Below, in pieces: positions 20,729 to 27,190 of a stretch of 27,190 nucleotides of DNA. The position numbers and the translations under genes are program-made. The stretch covers positions 1-27,190 of the IMG/VR virus record IMGVR_UViG_3300032242_003702. One strand, written 5' to 3'. Origin of the DNA: a virus. Numbering within the stretch: position 1 is the stretch's first letter; each line of letters opens with the position of its first letter. The notes beneath the pieces were generated by a model. The model searched no databases, had not been told where the DNA came from, and saw only the letters and a program-made list of their open reading frames with translations.

Positions 20729-20771
20729 GATGTTAAGGGATTAGGAGTTGGGGTTTGGGTTGGTGGGATTG
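20729..20771 (-). promoter_or_regulatory. G-free A/C/T leader of capsid gene
   Basis: The 43 bases directly before the capsid ATG contain no G on the mRNA strand (AATCCCACCAACCCAAACCC and onward). Such a leader is unable to form stable structure and has no Shine-Dalgarno. This suggests Shine-Dalgarno-independent initiation from an unstructured leader. Confidence 0.6.
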
Positions 20772-20780
20772 CTCCCGGGT

Positions 20781-21284
20781 TTATTTCTTGGAGCGCTCGG
20801 CGTCGTACTTCTGGAGCACGGCCTTGTGTTCGCGGAAAAAGCTGGTCTTGGCGGATCCCTTCAGGGAGTTCCACTGGTCGTAGATGGAGGCGGGGTCGTT
20901 CGTGGCGGCGTCGGCCTCGATCGGAAGGGCGCTGGCCTCGAACCCAAGGGCTGCGACCTGATCCACGGTGGCGGCGGCGACTTCCTCGTCGATCTGGCGC
21001 TCGGCCTGCTCAAGGGTCTCCTTGACCTCGGTCAGCTTGGCGATCTCCTCGGCGTGAAGAACCTTGGTGCTCTCCAGGGCGGAGGCGTGATCGGCGGCAA
21101 GCTGCTCCAGTTCGCTGACCTTCAAAGCGTGGCTTTCGGCGGCAAACTCGAATTCGGCGATCAAGGCGTTCTTGGTTTCAAGGAGCGCGATGGACTCGGA
21201 AAGGGAATTCTGCGCGGCGGCAAGGTTGCCCAGGAGGGTCTCCTTTTCGGCGAGGGCGGCTTTGAGTTGGGAAAAGATGTTCAT
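20781..21284 (-). CDS. Putative capsid scaffold protein
   Basis: 167 residues from ATG 21284; an upstream TTG belongs to the TTGACAC element and is rejected. Residues about 3-105 are a long coiled coil rich in Ala, Leu and Glu (LKAALAEKETLLGNLAAAQN, LAADHASALESTKV, EEIAKLTEVKETLEQAERQI). The C-terminus is a basic helix (FFREHKAVLQKYDAERSKK), as in scaffolds that contact the capsid. It lies between protease and capsid, where lambda Nu3 is encoded within the protease gene; here it is separate. The protease probably degrades it during maturation. Confidence 0.8.
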   Translation of the reverse strand: MNIFSQLKAALAEKETLLGNLAAAQNSLSESIALLETKNALIAEFEFAAESHALKVSELEQLAADHASALESTKVLHAEEIAKLTEVKETLEQAERQIDEEVAAATVDQVAALGFEASALPIEADAATNDPASIYDQWNSLKGSAKTSFFREHKAVLQKYDAERSKK

Positions 21285-21311
21285 GTGGTTTCCAGCTTGG
21301 TGTGGTGTCAA
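21285..21311 (-). promoter_or_regulatory. TTGACAC element before scaffold gene
   Basis: CTTTGACACCACACC with TTGACA at 21306-21311, 21 bases before the ATG. A run of T residues lies further upstream, after the protease stop. The first 15 bases match the L5-type stoperator pattern in orientation and core. No -10 hexamer. Confidence 0.55.
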
Positions 21312-21332
21312 AGTTCTAAAAAAAACGGGCGA

Positions 21333-22223
21333 TCAGATGCCGTCGTGGTCGTCATCTCCCTCTCCGTCCCCGTCCTCGTCCAGATCCTCGGCAATGAGGG
21401 AGACGGCTTCCGCGATGCCCGAGACAAGCCGGTCGGCAAGTCCGTTCTCCACGGCCTGCTCTCCGTCGAACCATTGGCCCTGCATGGTGGCGTCACTGAT
21501 CGTGCGGCCCGTGGCTTCGAGACGATTTGCCAAGACTGCGGAAGTGAAACGGCTGTTGGCTCGGTCCACTCCCTCCTGAAGGAAAACGCGTTCGGCATCG
21601 GTGAAGGCTTTCCCCTCCAAACCGATGGCTTTCAGAGATCCGGCCTTGAAGAGTTCGAGCTTGAGTCCCTCCATTTCGTAGGCACGGGAGCTGTCGATCA
21701 TCGCCAAGTAGGTGCCGATCGATCCCACATCACTCGATCCGGTCACGAAGATCCCGGCGGTCGCGGCACTTGCAAGCCAGTAGGCTGCCGAGCACATCTG
21801 AGAATCCGTAAAAGCGTAGAGGGGCTTGGTTGTCTCTCCGAGGGCGGCAGCGGCCTCGGGGGTGCCGGTGACCATGCCGCCGGGGGAGTTCACATCGAGC
21901 AGGATGCTGGTGACCGAAGGATCCATGTCGGCTTTCTGAACCGCTGAGACGAGTTGATCGACATCCGCTCCACCGCACATCATCTCCAGCATGTTGAGCC
22001 GCTTGCCGATGACGCCATTCACCGGGACGATGGCGACGCCGTTCTGGACGTCATAGGCGCTCGCCTCCATGTCATCCTGATCTCCGTCGTTCTCGGTCGT
22101 CAGGAAGGAACTGATCGGCTGGGTCTGATGCGCCTCAAAGAGCGACTGGAGACGGCGATGGGCCTCGGGAAGAATGTGCCAGGGCGTGGCGTAGAGACGG
22201 GTTGCGATGCGTGCGAGCTTCAT
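21333..22223 (-). CDS. S49-family prohead protease
   Basis: 296 residues of the SppA/lambda gpC protease type. Features are NGVAIVPVNGVI at about 61-72, SPGG at 113-116, the nucleophile Ser145 in CSAAYWLAS, VGSIGTYLAMIDS at 167-178, and Lys198 in AGSLKAIG as the likely general base, 53 residues after the Ser as in bacterial SppA. The C-terminus is a very acidic, Asp-rich tail. It cleaves scaffold and itself inside the prohead. It lies between portal and scaffold genes, in lambda order. Confidence 0.92.
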   Translation of the reverse strand: MKLARIATRLYATPWHILPEAHRRLQSLFEAHQTQPISSFLTTENDGDQDDMEASAYDVQNGVAIVPVNGVIGKRLNMLEMMCGGADVDQLVSAVQKADMDPSVTSILLDVNSPGGMVTGTPEAAAALGETTKPLYAFTDSQMCSAAYWLASAATAGIFVTGSSDVGSIGTYLAMIDSSRAYEMEGLKLELFKAGSLKAIGLEGKAFTDAERVFLQEGVDRANSRFTSAVLANRLEATGRTISDATMQGQWFDGEQAVENGLADRLVSGIAEAVSLIAEDLDEDGDGEGDDDHDGI

Positions 22224-22242
22224 CCCCTACACTCCGTGTCAA
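22224..22242 (-). promoter_or_regulatory. TTGACAC element before protease gene
   Basis: TTTTGACAC with TTGACA at 22237-22242, then GGAGTG and TAGGGG ending at the ATG, 13 bases in all. ACAC-GGA-GTGT inside it is a short inverted repeat. Confidence 0.55.
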
Positions 22243-22249
22243 AAGGGAA

Positions 22250-22510
22250 TCAGAATTTCTCGGCTCGCTTCTGACGCGCCTGAACAACGCTCTGCCGGAT
22301 CCTCATCTGCATGGAGTCGCGCCAGCTCCGGCTTTTCCCGTTCTTGCGCTCGTATTCCCTCAGGTGTCCCAAGACGCTGCCGCATCCAGAAACCTGCTTG
22401 TGACCTCCATCCTGAGAACTGGCAACCGTGAGGGGGCTCCCATTCATGGTGCCACGACTCAGCCCCACATCCTCGAAAGCCCCGATCAGTGCGTTCAGAT
22501 CTTCGGTCAT
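22250..22510 (-). CDS. 86-residue basic protein after portal
   Basis: N-terminal helix MTEDLNALIGAFEDVGLSRG, a Ser/Gly-rich middle with a Cys, and a strongly basic C-terminal helix (RKNGKSRSWRDSMQMRIRQS). It is placed between portal and protease. Lambda has no equivalent gene here, its gpW being before the portal. It may be a portal- or DNA-interacting head completion protein. No family recognised. Confidence 0.7.
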   Translation of the reverse strand: MTEDLNALIGAFEDVGLSRGTMNGSPLTVASSQDGGHKQVSGCGSVLGHLREYERKNGKSRSWRDSMQMRIRQSVVQARQKRAEKF

Positions 22511-22518
22511 GGAAGTTG

Positions 22519-24108
22519 TTAGTTTGATCCCGGGGTGGGATCTTCCTCTTCGGCTGTTTCCTCGGCGGGATCAGCGGCAGCAGGGGCCTGCTGAACCTTG
22601 AGCTCGGGGTAGAGGTCGCTCATGGAGAGGCCACGGCTTTCCATCTCCTGCTTCCTCCAGAGGGCGAAATTCATCTCGCGGCTGACCTCTTCCTTGGCGT
22701 CCTGACCTTTCAGGTTATAGAGACGCTCGGTCGAAATCAGGCCGGTGCGGTGCTGCTCCAGATAGATGCGACCATCACGTCCGAAGTCGCAGGTGATCTG
22801 CTCGGGCGGAACCCATGAGTGCGACCAGAATGCGGGATCCTTGCACTTGCGAAGGCGTCCGGCCTTGATCTCCTTGGCGATGGTGTAGACCCAATCCCGG
22901 GCAAGCCATGTATCGACGAAATTGGCCTGCTCGCTGGCGATCCATGCCTGCGCGTCGGCCAGCACATACCTGACGCCTGCACCTCCGAACTTGGCAATCG
23001 ACCACCCTAGGGCGTCCGAGATGCCGAGGCCCCAGCAGCAGTCGCGGATGAGGGAATTCTCGACGAATTCTACGCTGTTCGGATGCGGGCGCTGATCGAG
23101 CAGGGTCTTGATATCGTAGCCGGGCGGAACTTCTTTGATCTCGCCACCCATGCCGAAGACCTCGCTCGTGCGGATGCTCTGGAGGTTGCCGGTATTATCC
23201 GAGCCGACGACCTGATCGGTCTGATATTTGCCAGCCAGGGCATCCATGATGCCGGGGGTGGCATCCTTGTCCTGGGAGGCGAGGTAGTAGCCGATCTGGT
23301 TGCTAAGTTTGATGCCCTGCATGACCGAAGCGTTCAGCTCGGTGATGTCGATGAGTTTATTGACCGCGTGGGCCAGCGCAGAAACGCCACGGAACTGGCC
23401 GGGGCTTTCCTGATTGCACAACCAGACGACATTCTCGGCACCGACCCGCGTCGTCTTGGAGAAATCGTCGTCGAGGAAATAAAATGCCTGAGCGCGACCA
23501 AGGCGATCCACGGCGATGCCGTCGTTCATTTTCTTGTCGAGCGTGCCGATCGGCTCGCCGACCTGTGTGCCGGAATAAAGGCGTCGAAGCGCTCCACCAC
23601 TCTGGCTCTCACTGAAAACAATCGCGGCGTCGCCGTCTTTCTTCTGAGTCAAATAAGCGAGACGCTGCATCTGGATTCCGGTCAGGCGGGCAGAGACGTC
23701 ATAGGTGGAGGCGCTGCGGGCACGGCGGTTGTACGCGGCATCTGCCAGGGCGTTCCACTCGGCGTCCTTGGTCGTGGCCTGCGGGGTAAATCCGTTGCCG
23801 ACAACCATGTTGGTGATTGAGGTGAGCAGGCGTCGGGCCAGACCCATGTTCGCCATGAGATAATGCACCTTGCGGGCGATCTCGCGGCGGGTCCAAACAT
23901 TGATCTCATCCCGTGGGGAAAGTGTCGGCCAGTAAATGTACCCCCTCTGCATGGAGGGAACGGCGGCGTCGTATCCGTAGGCGGCCTTGATGCGGGCGGG
24001 GCCGGTGCCGCCGGTGGCCGTGGAAGGATTGCCAGTAGGGGTGGAGGGGATTTGCGGGAGACCGCGACGGGTCGTTTGCCGTGTCGGGCGGGATGTCTTC
24101 TTGGCCAT
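22519..24108 (-). CDS. Portal protein, lambda gpB family
   Basis: 529 residues. A basic, Pro/Thr-rich N-terminus leads to AAYGYDAAVPSMQRGYIYWP, then RDEINVWTRREIARKVHYL, MVVGNGFTPQATTKDAEWNA, a QKKDGDAAIVFSES strand set, and the later FRGVSALAHAVNKLIDITEL helix. This order is that of the lambda-type portal family. The stem and crown helices follow (SLIRDCCWGLGISDALGWS, AGVRYVLADAQAWIASEQAN). The C-terminus is acidic and Ala/Pro-rich. It forms the dodecameric DNA entry ring. The gene starts 6 bases after the upstream stop (TAGTTTTTTATG). Confidence 0.92.
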   Translation of the reverse strand: MAKKTSRPTRQTTRRGLPQIPSTPTGNPSTATGGTGPARIKAAYGYDAAVPSMQRGYIYWPTLSPRDEINVWTRREIARKVHYLMANMGLARRLLTSITNMVVGNGFTPQATTKDAEWNALADAAYNRRARSASTYDVSARLTGIQMQRLAYLTQKKDGDAAIVFSESQSGGALRRLYSGTQVGEPIGTLDKKMNDGIAVDRLGRAQAFYFLDDDFSKTTRVGAENVVWLCNQESPGQFRGVSALAHAVNKLIDITELNASVMQGIKLSNQIGYYLASQDKDATPGIMDALAGKYQTDQVVGSDNTGNLQSIRTSEVFGMGGEIKEVPPGYDIKTLLDQRPHPNSVEFVENSLIRDCCWGLGISDALGWSIAKFGGAGVRYVLADAQAWIASEQANFVDTWLARDWVYTIAKEIKAGRLRKCKDPAFWSHSWVPPEQITCDFGRDGRIYLEQHRTGLISTERLYNLKGQDAKEEVSREMNFALWRKQEMESRGLSMSDLYPELKVQQAPAAADPAEETAEEEDPTPGSN

Positions 24109-24114
24109 AAAAAA

Positions 24115-24441
24115 CTAGGTGCGGACGAGGCGGTGGCTGAAGTCGGCAATCACGGGCCCGGGAACCGCAGGCAATTTGCTCTCTCCGGTGACTCCGGTGA
24201 CGGCTGCCTCCATGAGGAGCTTTTCCACAGCAAAACCGATGACGCTTTTTGGAAACGTCACTTCTCCCGAGGAATGCACTCCGTCATTCCCCAGCGTGGT
24301 CACGGTCACTTCGTCCGTTGCTTGCTGAAAAATCGTGTCCGCAAGGACAACCAATTGATTCACCGTCTGAGTCCGGCGCAGGTATCGGGTGCAGTAGGTG
24401 ACCTGCCCGTAGTTATTAAGACCAGAATAGTTCAGTGACAT
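24115..24441 (-). CDS. Small head gene in lambda gpW position
   Basis: 108 residues (MSLNYSGLNNYGQVTYCTRY...). Features are LRRTQTVNQLVVLADTIF, a beta pattern VTVTTLGNDGVHSSGEVTFP, FAVEKLLMEAA, and a C-terminus PVIADFSHRLVRT. It lies between large terminase and portal, where lambda encodes gpW, but is longer and not obviously related. A head-completion role is inferred from position only. The ATG lies inside an inverted repeat that could hide the start in an RNA hairpin. Confidence 0.7.
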   Translation of the reverse strand: MSLNYSGLNNYGQVTYCTRYLRRTQTVNQLVVLADTIFQQATDEVTVTTLGNDGVHSSGEVTFPKSVIGFAVEKLLMEAAVTGVTGESKLPAVPGPVIADFSHRLVRT

Positions 24442-24463
24442 CGCTCCCCTAGGGGGATGTCAA
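24437..24463 (-). promoter_or_regulatory. TTGACAT element and inverted repeat over start codon
   Basis: TTGACA at 24458-24463, 16 bases before the ATG. GACATC (24456-24461 on the minus strand) pairs with GATGTC, which contains the ATG at 24439-24441, around a CCCCTAGGGG palindrome. The transcript could fold so that the start codon is in the stem, limiting translation. Confidence 0.55.
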
Positions 24464-24467
24464 AAGG

Positions 24468-26195
24468 CTATTTTTTAGCGATCCAATGGGAGAGCACCGC
24501 CAACTTGACGCAATCGCCAAAGTGATCCTCCCTGATTTCTTTCCAATACTTGGTAGTCCCTCGAGGTGTCCTGGTCTCCAGCAACTGCTGGCCGGTCATC
24601 CCATGGATGAGCGCTGCCGGTGCGTCATCGGGAAGATGAAGCAGGGGGGCAAGGCGCTTCTCGCATTTCTCGACGTAGAGGGAAAGTTTGATGGTGTAAT
24701 CGACGTAGGTATGCAGGACGAGGCCCCGGTGGGTCTTCACCTGGGAAGTGCTCCATGTGCCAAAAGATGCGACCGACCCCTTCGACGGCCACAATTTCCC
24801 ACGGCTGCGGACGCAGAGATCGTAGATGCGATCCGTCTGCCATCCTGAATCGACGATGCCAAAGCCGATCGGCCACTCGGCATCGCCGGTGCCTTTGTAG
24901 GTTTTTTCCTTTAGCAGGGTGAGCAGATCCTCGGGTGCCAGGACGGTGCCGCAATCCACCACCGCGATCTCTCCGTCGCGAGCCACCGCCGAGACGACCC
25001 AGTGGGTCTGATCTTGCCCGGGATCCGCTGTCAGGACGAGGTAACCGAACTTCTCCAAAAGGAAGGGGGGAATTTGGCCGAGGCGGTACTCTTTGCACCG
25101 GAGGGCGTGAATTTTCTCTTCTTTCACATTCACGGTGCTCTCCTGATGCGGGAGGGCCATCCAGCCGTTGTTATAATCCTGCAATCCGAACAGGTCGATC
25201 GACTCCAAGAATCGGACGGCGAGATTCCCAAAACTGCACTGGACGTCGGGTGAGTAGAATGAGTTCAGGTGATAGGAACGTCGTCCGTAGGGGGCGGAGG
25301 GGTTGCGGGCAATCCATTTCCCCTGGAGCATCATGGAGGGCTTGTGATGATCTCGGATCTGGAACGCGCAATGGGGGCAACGGTAGTGGGCGGTCTGGCG
25401 GACCTTTTCCTTGTCCCAGATGCCGTCCTTTCCTTTGGCCTCGGTATCCCAACAGAGGGTCTTGTTCTCCCCCTGTCCATGCTCAAAGGTGAACCGGCCA
25501 CCGCACTCGGGGCATGGCACTTCAAAGTACCTCTGGTCTCCGGCTTGAAAATCCATCCAGAATTCGTGCTCGGCGGTGGTGGGGGTGGACATCTTGACCC
25601 GAAGGGAACGGGAAAAAGTCTTGGTGCGTTGCTCGGCGAGTTTCATGGCGCTCGATTCATCGGTCGAGGCACGGGCAAATTTGCAGCATTCATCCAGAAT
25701 CAACGTCTGGACGGGGCGGGAACTAAGTTGGCTGGGGGAGTTCGACCCGACCACCGTGGTCGTCTGGCGGGCGAACTGCATCTCCAAAGACTTCATGAGG
25801 TCTTTATTCTCAGGCATGTGAGCGGAAAGGGCGGGATTGTCCTCGATCAGCGGGATCCACCGGGTCTGACTCCATGATCGGCCAAGGGCCTCGGTAGGCA
25901 TGACGACAAGGGTGGGAGATGGGTCATTTGCCAATTTGTAAGCCATGCCCATCATGGCGACGGTGGTCTTGGCACACTGCGACCCCCAGCAAAGCGTGAG
26001 GTCGGTGCATCCGCTCTCGGGGTGGAACTGACTGAGCGGCTCGCGCATGTAGGGCCGCAGGAGGGTGGAAAATCGACCTGGCTGATTCGGCGAAACGCGG
26101 GGGGAGAACTCGATGTTCTCCTCGCACCACGCGACCGGATCGGGCAACTCAGGCAGACTGAGATCCCCAAGGAACTCTCCCAAGAGATCGGTCAT
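24468..26195 (-). CDS. Terminase large subunit, GpA family
   Basis: 575 residues from ATG 26195, which overlaps the upstream TGA as ATGA; a TTG 15 codons earlier is open but lies in the neighbour and is rejected. ATPase motifs: GSQCAKT at 71-77 in the Walker A position, LILDE at 165-169 as Walker B. A Cys cluster CPEC (228-231) and CPHC (273-276) forms a probable zinc site, as in many GpA relatives. The nuclease part has Asp391 in LTADPG, Asp449 in GIVDSGW and a late Asp in HFGDCVK. It pumps DNA into the prohead and cuts it at the packaging site. Confidence 0.93.
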   Translation of the reverse strand: MTDLLGEFLGDLSLPELPDPVAWCEENIEFSPRVSPNQPGRFSTLLRPYMREPLSQFHPESGCTDLTLCWGSQCAKTTVAMMGMAYKLANDPSPTLVVMPTEALGRSWSQTRWIPLIEDNPALSAHMPENKDLMKSLEMQFARQTTTVVGSNSPSQLSSRPVQTLILDECCKFARASTDESSAMKLAEQRTKTFSRSLRVKMSTPTTAEHEFWMDFQAGDQRYFEVPCPECGGRFTFEHGQGENKTLCWDTEAKGKDGIWDKEKVRQTAHYRCPHCAFQIRDHHKPSMMLQGKWIARNPSAPYGRRSYHLNSFYSPDVQCSFGNLAVRFLESIDLFGLQDYNNGWMALPHQESTVNVKEEKIHALRCKEYRLGQIPPFLLEKFGYLVLTADPGQDQTHWVVSAVARDGEIAVVDCGTVLAPEDLLTLLKEKTYKGTGDAEWPIGFGIVDSGWQTDRIYDLCVRSRGKLWPSKGSVASFGTWSTSQVKTHRGLVLHTYVDYTIKLSLYVEKCEKRLAPLLHLPDDAPAALIHGMTGQQLLETRTPRGTTKYWKEIREDHFGDCVKLAVLSHWIAKK

Positions 26196-26425
26196 GATTT
26201 GATATTGATTCCCTGATTTAACTCGGGGCAGTAATGCCAAAATCCCCCTTCGATGACCGGAACGGTGGCAATAAATCGAGAACGATTGCGGATGAAGATC
26301 CTGACAAAATCGTCATGCCTAATGCGTAGGCGGATTTTTCCTTTGGGAAATCCTTTGAGACCAGGACAAGGAACACATCCGAAAGGGACGGGTTGAATAC
26401 CACGCTTCACTCCGATCATTGTCAT
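26192..26425 (-). CDS. 77-residue gene coupled between the two terminase genes
   Basis: ATG at 26425 overlaps the small terminase stop (ATGA), and its own TGA overlaps the large terminase ATG (ATGA). This double overlap gives strong support for a real gene. The product has CVPCPGLKGF (a CxxC) at about 17-26, a basic strand segment IRLRIRHDDFVRIFIRNRSR, and FWHYCPEL near the end. The Cys and His residues could bind a metal. Small basic terminase accessory proteins that modulate cutting are known in other phages, but no family was recognised. Confidence 0.75.
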   Translation of the reverse strand: MTMIGVKRGIQPVPFGCVPCPGLKGFPKGKIRLRIRHDDFVRIFIRNRSRFIATVPVIEGGFWHYCPELNQGINIKS

Positions 26426-27072
26426 GCAGGGATCGGATCTGAGGTGTCGTACTTGCTGAACTCTTTCTCGACGGCGGCAAGCTGGGGCGTGAAGCGGCTG
26501 CGGAGCCATTCCTGACATGCCTGGATGCCGAAGGCGGGGTCGAAACTGTTTGCCCGGGGGCCAACCTCGGAAGGCATGTTGGCCAGGACTGCTCGGATCG
26601 GTTGGATGAACCGACGGCGTAGATCGGCGATCTGGGAAGCAGGGACGAGACGACCGGCGGCGATCTCGGCGGTTTCTCTGGCTCGCTTGCTTTTGCGATA
26701 GCTCTCCTGGGCGTCTTTTTCGGCACGGCTCCATTGCGTTGCGTTGATGTCTCGGGAAGCCAGAAGTTCTCCATAGGTGGCGGCGACGCTCTGCCAGAAC
26801 TGATAGGCTTCCCTTTCCATGCGGTGGGCTTTCTCCAGATCGTCCCCGCTATCCTCGAAGGGAGCCACCGGCGTTGCGTTGAGCGATTCAGAAGGAGAAA
26901 TTTGACGTACAGGGGCCGCTGCAGTGCGGACGGCGGTGTTGGCCTGACGGGAAAGGAACTCTAGAAAGAGCGGATCCCGGCGTTGACGATGGAGCTGGGC
27001 CGTTCTCAGAGAGATATTTCTGGCCGAGGCATAAGCCTTCACAAGCAGGTGCTGGTCTCTTCCGTGTCGCAT
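26422..27072 (-). CDS. Terminase small subunit
   Basis: 216 residues. The N-terminal helix-turn-helix pattern (VKAYASARNISLRTAQLHRQ) suits DNA recognition. A long charged helical middle (KAHRMEREAYQFWQSVAATY, WSRAEKDAQESYRKSKRARE) suits oligomerisation, and the C-terminal part may contact the large subunit. Its position as first gene before the large terminase fits. A repeat array (TGCGTC) lies directly upstream, a candidate binding site for this protein. A TTGACAT element lies 15 bases before the ATG. Confidence 0.85.
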   Translation of the reverse strand: MRHGRDQHLLVKAYASARNISLRTAQLHRQRRDPLFLEFLSRQANTAVRTAAAPVRQISPSESLNATPVAPFEDSGDDLEKAHRMEREAYQFWQSVAATYGELLASRDINATQWSRAEKDAQESYRKSKRARETAEIAAGRLVPASQIADLRRRFIQPIRAVLANMPSEVGPRANSFDPAFGIQACQEWLRSRFTPQLAAVEKEFSKYDTSDPIPA

Positions 27073-27093
27073 TCATCGTTTGCGTCATGTCAA
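27073..27093 (-). promoter_or_regulatory. TTGACAT element before small terminase gene
   Basis: CTTTGACAT with TTGACA at 27088-27093, 15 bases before the ATG. It overlaps the innermost TGCGTCATG repeat (27081-27089), so a repressor and terminase site could compete here. Confidence 0.5.
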
Positions 27094-27161
27094 AGAAAAC
27101 GCAAGGGCATGGCACATGACGCAATGAGTGCGTCATGGCGGTGCGTCGGGGAAATTGCGTC
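27079..27161. repeat. TGCGTC repeat array upstream of terminase genes
   Basis: Plus-strand TGCGTCATG occurs at 27081-27089 and 27129-27137, its reverse complement at 27115-27123, and shorter TGCGTC at 27142-27147 and 27156-27161. The copies at 27115 and 27129 form a 9-bp-arm inverted repeat with a 5-base spacer. The last three are spaced 13 and 14 bases apart. This iteron-like cluster next to the small terminase gene resembles the R-site arrangement of lambda cosB. An operator or replication iteron is also possible. Confidence 0.65.
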
Positions 27162-27190
27162 TTTGCTCCGTTTTACAGTGGGAGACCCAA

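Noticed and set aside
20117-21947. Long plus-strand frames opposite capsid, scaffold and protease genes
   Set aside because: They are Gly/Val/Asp-rich antisense shadows of GC-rich genes, without recognisable domains or ribosome sites.
23083-24438. Plus-strand frames of 191 and 245 codons opposite the portal gene
   Set aside because: Antisense shadows of a confidently identified portal gene.
1773-27093. Reading the TTGACA copies as ordinary sigma-70 promoters
   Set aside because: None checked has a -10 hexamer at 16-18 bases, and transcripts would start inside the genes. An unusual sigma factor cannot be excluded.
27137-27190. A further gene or a cos nick site at the right edge
   Set aside because: No credible gene frame is seen, and the window ends before a cos site could be judged.

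Overview
The window is a continuous late (virion and lysis) gene block of a lambda-type, long-tailed double-stranded DNA phage or prophage. Every credible gene lies on the minus strand, so the biology runs from base 27190 down to base 1. Genes are tightly packed, with many ATGA or TAATG stop/start overlaps. The DNA is moderately GC-rich except for two AT-rich tail-protein segments. No tRNA, rRNA, integrase, repressor, CRISPR array or insertion sequence was found. The host cannot be proven from sequence. The Ig-like/MBG-like repeat adhesin modules, LamG domain and frequent absence of Shine-Dalgarno sequences fit a member of the PVC group, most plausibly Verrucomicrobiota; this is inference.

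Layout in direction of transcription. (1) Packaging: a cluster of TGCGTC repeats (27081-27161), small terminase (26422-27072), a 77-residue gene coupled at both ends (26192-26425), and the GpA-family large terminase (24468-26195). (2) Head: a small gene in the lambda gpW position (24115-24441), lambda-family portal (22519-24108), small gene (22250-22510), S49 prohead protease (21333-22223), coiled-coil scaffold candidate (20781-21284), and HK97-fold-type major capsid protein (19832-20728) followed by a hairpin terminator. (3) Neck and tail: small connector genes (18375-19718), two related tail-tube-like proteins (17574-18251), two unknowns, a tail assembly chaperone with a seven-C slippery site and a -1 frame extension (16218-16888), a morphogenesis-like protein (15514-16230), and a short tape measure protein (13977-15509). 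(4) Tail tip and fibres: two tandem pairs of paralogues (12548-13956 and 10985-12531), a large fibre-like protein (8539-10713), a mosaic adhesin with Ig-like and MBG-like repeats (5952-8477), a stand-alone copy of that adhesin's C-terminal domain (5508-5951), and a LamG/beta-helix protein (3374-4975). (5) Lysis: a one-TM protein, a GTA-type 3TM-family holin and a divergent GH108-like muramidase (1780-3010). (6) A nucleotide/phosphoesterase tail: dNMP kinase and metallophosphoesterase (437-1758), an HTH-like protein and a cut-off gene at the left edge.

Three observations stand out. The tail assembly chaperone shows a clear GpG/GpGT-style -1 programmed frameshift. A TTGACA(C/T) element, in one orientation, sits 12-21 bases upstream of the start codon of eight genes scattered through the block, and further upstream of a ninth. 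It lacks a matching -10, and its core resembles the asymmetric stoperators of mycobacteriophage L5. A cluster of TGCGTC repeats next to the small terminase gene looks like a terminase-binding (cosB/pac-like) or operator array. The tail tip has also grown by repeated gene and domain duplication and by acquisition of AT-rich adhesin modules.
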